DNA of 64,000 bases. It comes from Phycisphaerales bacterium (GTDB taxonomy: Bacteria > Planctomycetota > Phycisphaerae > Phycisphaerales > UBA1924). The notes under the pieces are model-generated. The model searched no databases and was not told the origin of the DNA. It saw only the letters and a program-made list of their open reading frames with translations. The stretch lies in assembly GCA_020831775.1 (NCBI GenBank), contig JAFIFZ010000009.1, positions 1-64,000 of the forward strand. The letters run 5' to 3'. How positions within the stretch are numbered: the stretch's first letter is position 1; the number at the start of each line of letters is the position of its first letter. Positions 62,931 to 64,000 of this stretch are shown here, piece by piece. The translations under genes were made by a program, and so were the position numbers.

Positions 62931-63150
62931 AATCCCCGCAGCCCGCAAGCCCAAACCCACGAAACACACCGGGGCCCACAGCCTCCCCCCCTCCGGCTCG
63001 CGCGATCGCCCCTCTCCCGCCCGCAAAGCGTGCGCCCGCGCTCCGAAGGAGCGAACGAACCTTGCCACGGGCGCGGCAAGGCGCAGCCGAGCAAGCCCGT
63101 GGAAACCGACCAAAAACAACGCCGTCCTGAAGGGACGGAGGAACACCGCA
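62931..63150. repeat. Composite repeat with copy E
   Basis: The start of the shared 57-bp block with 60.3 kb (from 62912), a short palindrome (GCCCGC-AAA-GCGTGC, one mismatch, about 63019), GCTCC/GGAGC at about 63040-63052, then copy E: CCACGGGC (63065-63072)/GCCCGTGG (63095-63102) and CCGTCC/GGACGG (63122-63138). Confidence 0.8.
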
Positions 63151-63187
63151 AGGCACCGCCGCAAAGACAATCAGGCCCAGCCCAAAG

Positions 63188-63904
63188 CTATTTTTCCGAC
63201 AAGCCCTCTGCAGGTTGTGTCGTGGCCACTTCTTGCTCGATGATTCGTGAAATCGCAGTGGTAAGCAAGAGCATTTCGAGCTTCGACGATGGATAGCGAC
63301 GAAGCCGACGTCGCGGCACATCGAACTTGGCCATTGCATATAAGTCGAGGATCAGGTTGGTGCGATCAGTTGCTGGAAACGCGTCGCGGAGCGATGGGAC
63401 AACAGTGTTTAGTATGAAACTGGACTGCAAGTCAGTCGAGATGCTTGAATCGTGTAGCTGTGTGCCGACTGGCGACTCTTCTTGAATGCGATGCAGCTCC
63501 TCTTGATGGCGAAGAAATATCTTGCGGACGGCATCGTACAGCATGTGGTCTTGGGGCACTGATATGTAGACCTTAGGATCTTTCATCCGATGATCTGGGG
63601 GGCCGTACAAGCGCGACTCACGCCAAATAAATATGCCTAGCAGAACGCCACACATGCCGATTGCACCATGAAGCACGGTGGAGGCAAGGGACGACATGAC
63701 TAGCTCACGGGTGTCGGGTGATCCCAAAGCCCCAGTGAACAGAACTCCAAGTGCGGATCTCGCCAGTAGATCGACGCCAACGATGAGAAAGACGATGGCA
63801 CCGATCTTGCATATGACATTCAGTAGCATCACAACTTTCTTGGTGGGCAGTGGTGCTGTATGGTCAGCCCAAAGGTTATCCCGAAACCATTCGCGCTCCG
63901 GCAC
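63188..63904 (-). CDS. Membrane protein with helical cytoplasmic domain, unknown
   Basis: About 238 residues from a GTG at 63904 without a clear ribosome site; the ATG in VVMLLNV is an alternative start. Two hydrophobic segments (around residues 25-48 and 72-92, HGAIGMCGVLLGIFIW) precede a helical soluble domain rich in Arg, Asp and Leu (HMLYDAVRKIFLRHQEEL). GC content and codon use are clearly lower than in the core of the window, suggesting acquisition. No family recognised. Confidence 0.6.
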   Translation of the reverse strand: MPEREWFRDNLWADHTAPLPTKKVVMLLNVICKIGAIVFLIVGVDLLARSALGVLFTGALGSPDTRELVMSSLASTVLHGAIGMCGVLLGIFIWRESRLYGPPDHRMKDPKVYISVPQDHMLYDAVRKIFLRHQEELHRIQEESPVGTQLHDSSISTDLQSSFILNTVVPSLRDAFPATDRTNLILDLYAMAKFDVPRRRLRRYPSSKLEMLLLTTAISRIIEQEVATTQPAEGLSEK

Positions 63905-64000
63905 AAATGAGTTGCCATCATGACGCGAATCACATACGCCGAAGTTGAATGAGTCGCATCGAAGATCTCGATTCTACCTCGTGGCCCATGGCCAGAGAAG

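Noticed and set aside
63919-64000. Ten-codon ORF (ATG about 63920) overlapping by ATGA a frame that runs off the window end from 63949
   Set aside because: The overlap looks like translational coupling, but 17 codons without a recognised motif are too little to call a gene.
1-64000. tRNA, rRNA, CRISPR array, IS element or replication origin
   Set aside because: I looked for cloverleaf ends, repeat-spacer arrays, transposase motifs and DnaA-box clusters and saw nothing convincing. A tRNAscan or ISfinder run would be needed to exclude them fully.

Overview
The window is about 64 kb of GC-rich bacterial chromosome. Gene content points to a planctomycete of the Phycisphaerae type. Clues are a secreted beta-helix protein ending in two dockerin-like EF-hands and a terminal Gly-Cys, an ECF-type sigma factor overlapping a Ser/Thr kinase with TPRs, RHS-like remnants, lpxB (a Gram-negative lipid A gene), and a near-complete eukaryote-like kynurenine route. 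This placement is inferred from gene families; no rRNA or marker gene is present. No tRNA, rRNA, CRISPR array or intact transposase was seen.

Layout. 0.1-2.3 kb: an SDR-fold protein lacking the catalytic Tyr, a membrane protein fused to a SelL/AhpC-like redox domain, and a small membrane protein. 2.5-6.6 kb: a tight six-gene operon with a TPR lipoprotein, two exported helical proteins, a very short ExbB/TolQ-like protein, an ExbD-like protein and a TonB-like protein. 6.6-14.5 kb: rlmN, an rdgC-like gene, an M14 carboxypeptidase, a penicillin-acylase-type lipoprotein and msrB. 14.6-18.4 kb: a sugar-type ABC importer (binding protein and two permeases, no ATPase) whose permease genes are separated by a large palindromic repeat. 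18.4-21.2 kb: ppc.

21.3-32.6 kb: kynurenine catabolism (3-hydroxyanthranilate dioxygenase, ACMS decarboxylase, kynureninase, kynurenine 3-monooxygenase, kynurenine formamidase), interrupted by a beta-helix protein, sigma factor, kinase and HEAT-like protein. 32.6-37.6 kb: a SpoIIE-type phosphatase, NAD kinase, dxs and a prenyl synthase, all on the minus strand. 37.6-47.4 kb: an ExbB/MotA-like protein, ptsN-like, rsmB-like, a histidine kinase plus a REC-XRE regulator, lpxB, a possible nuclease and an AGCS symporter carrying a large inserted domain. 47.9-54.3 kb: small membrane proteins, bcp, an ABC-F ATPase and a collagen-like/OmpA-like lipoprotein.

55.1-58.8 kb is a stress/envelope cluster: DUF892 ferritin-like, BON lipoprotein, glycine-zipper protein, two YqjD-like paralogues and a YqjE-like protein. 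The two paralogues carry near-identical leader hairpins with compensatory base changes and GNRA loops. 59-64 kb is an accessory tail, partly lower in GC, with orphan membrane proteins, an ORF split by one in-frame stop, two RHS-core remnants, an ankyrin protein and repeats.

Dispersed palindromic repeats of at least three designs fill many intergenic gaps (17, 38, 47, 52, 59, 60 and 63 kb). Their stems vary between copies while pairing is kept. These repeats, the duplicated leader hairpins and the minimal Exb/Tol-like operon are the best candidates for undescribed biology.
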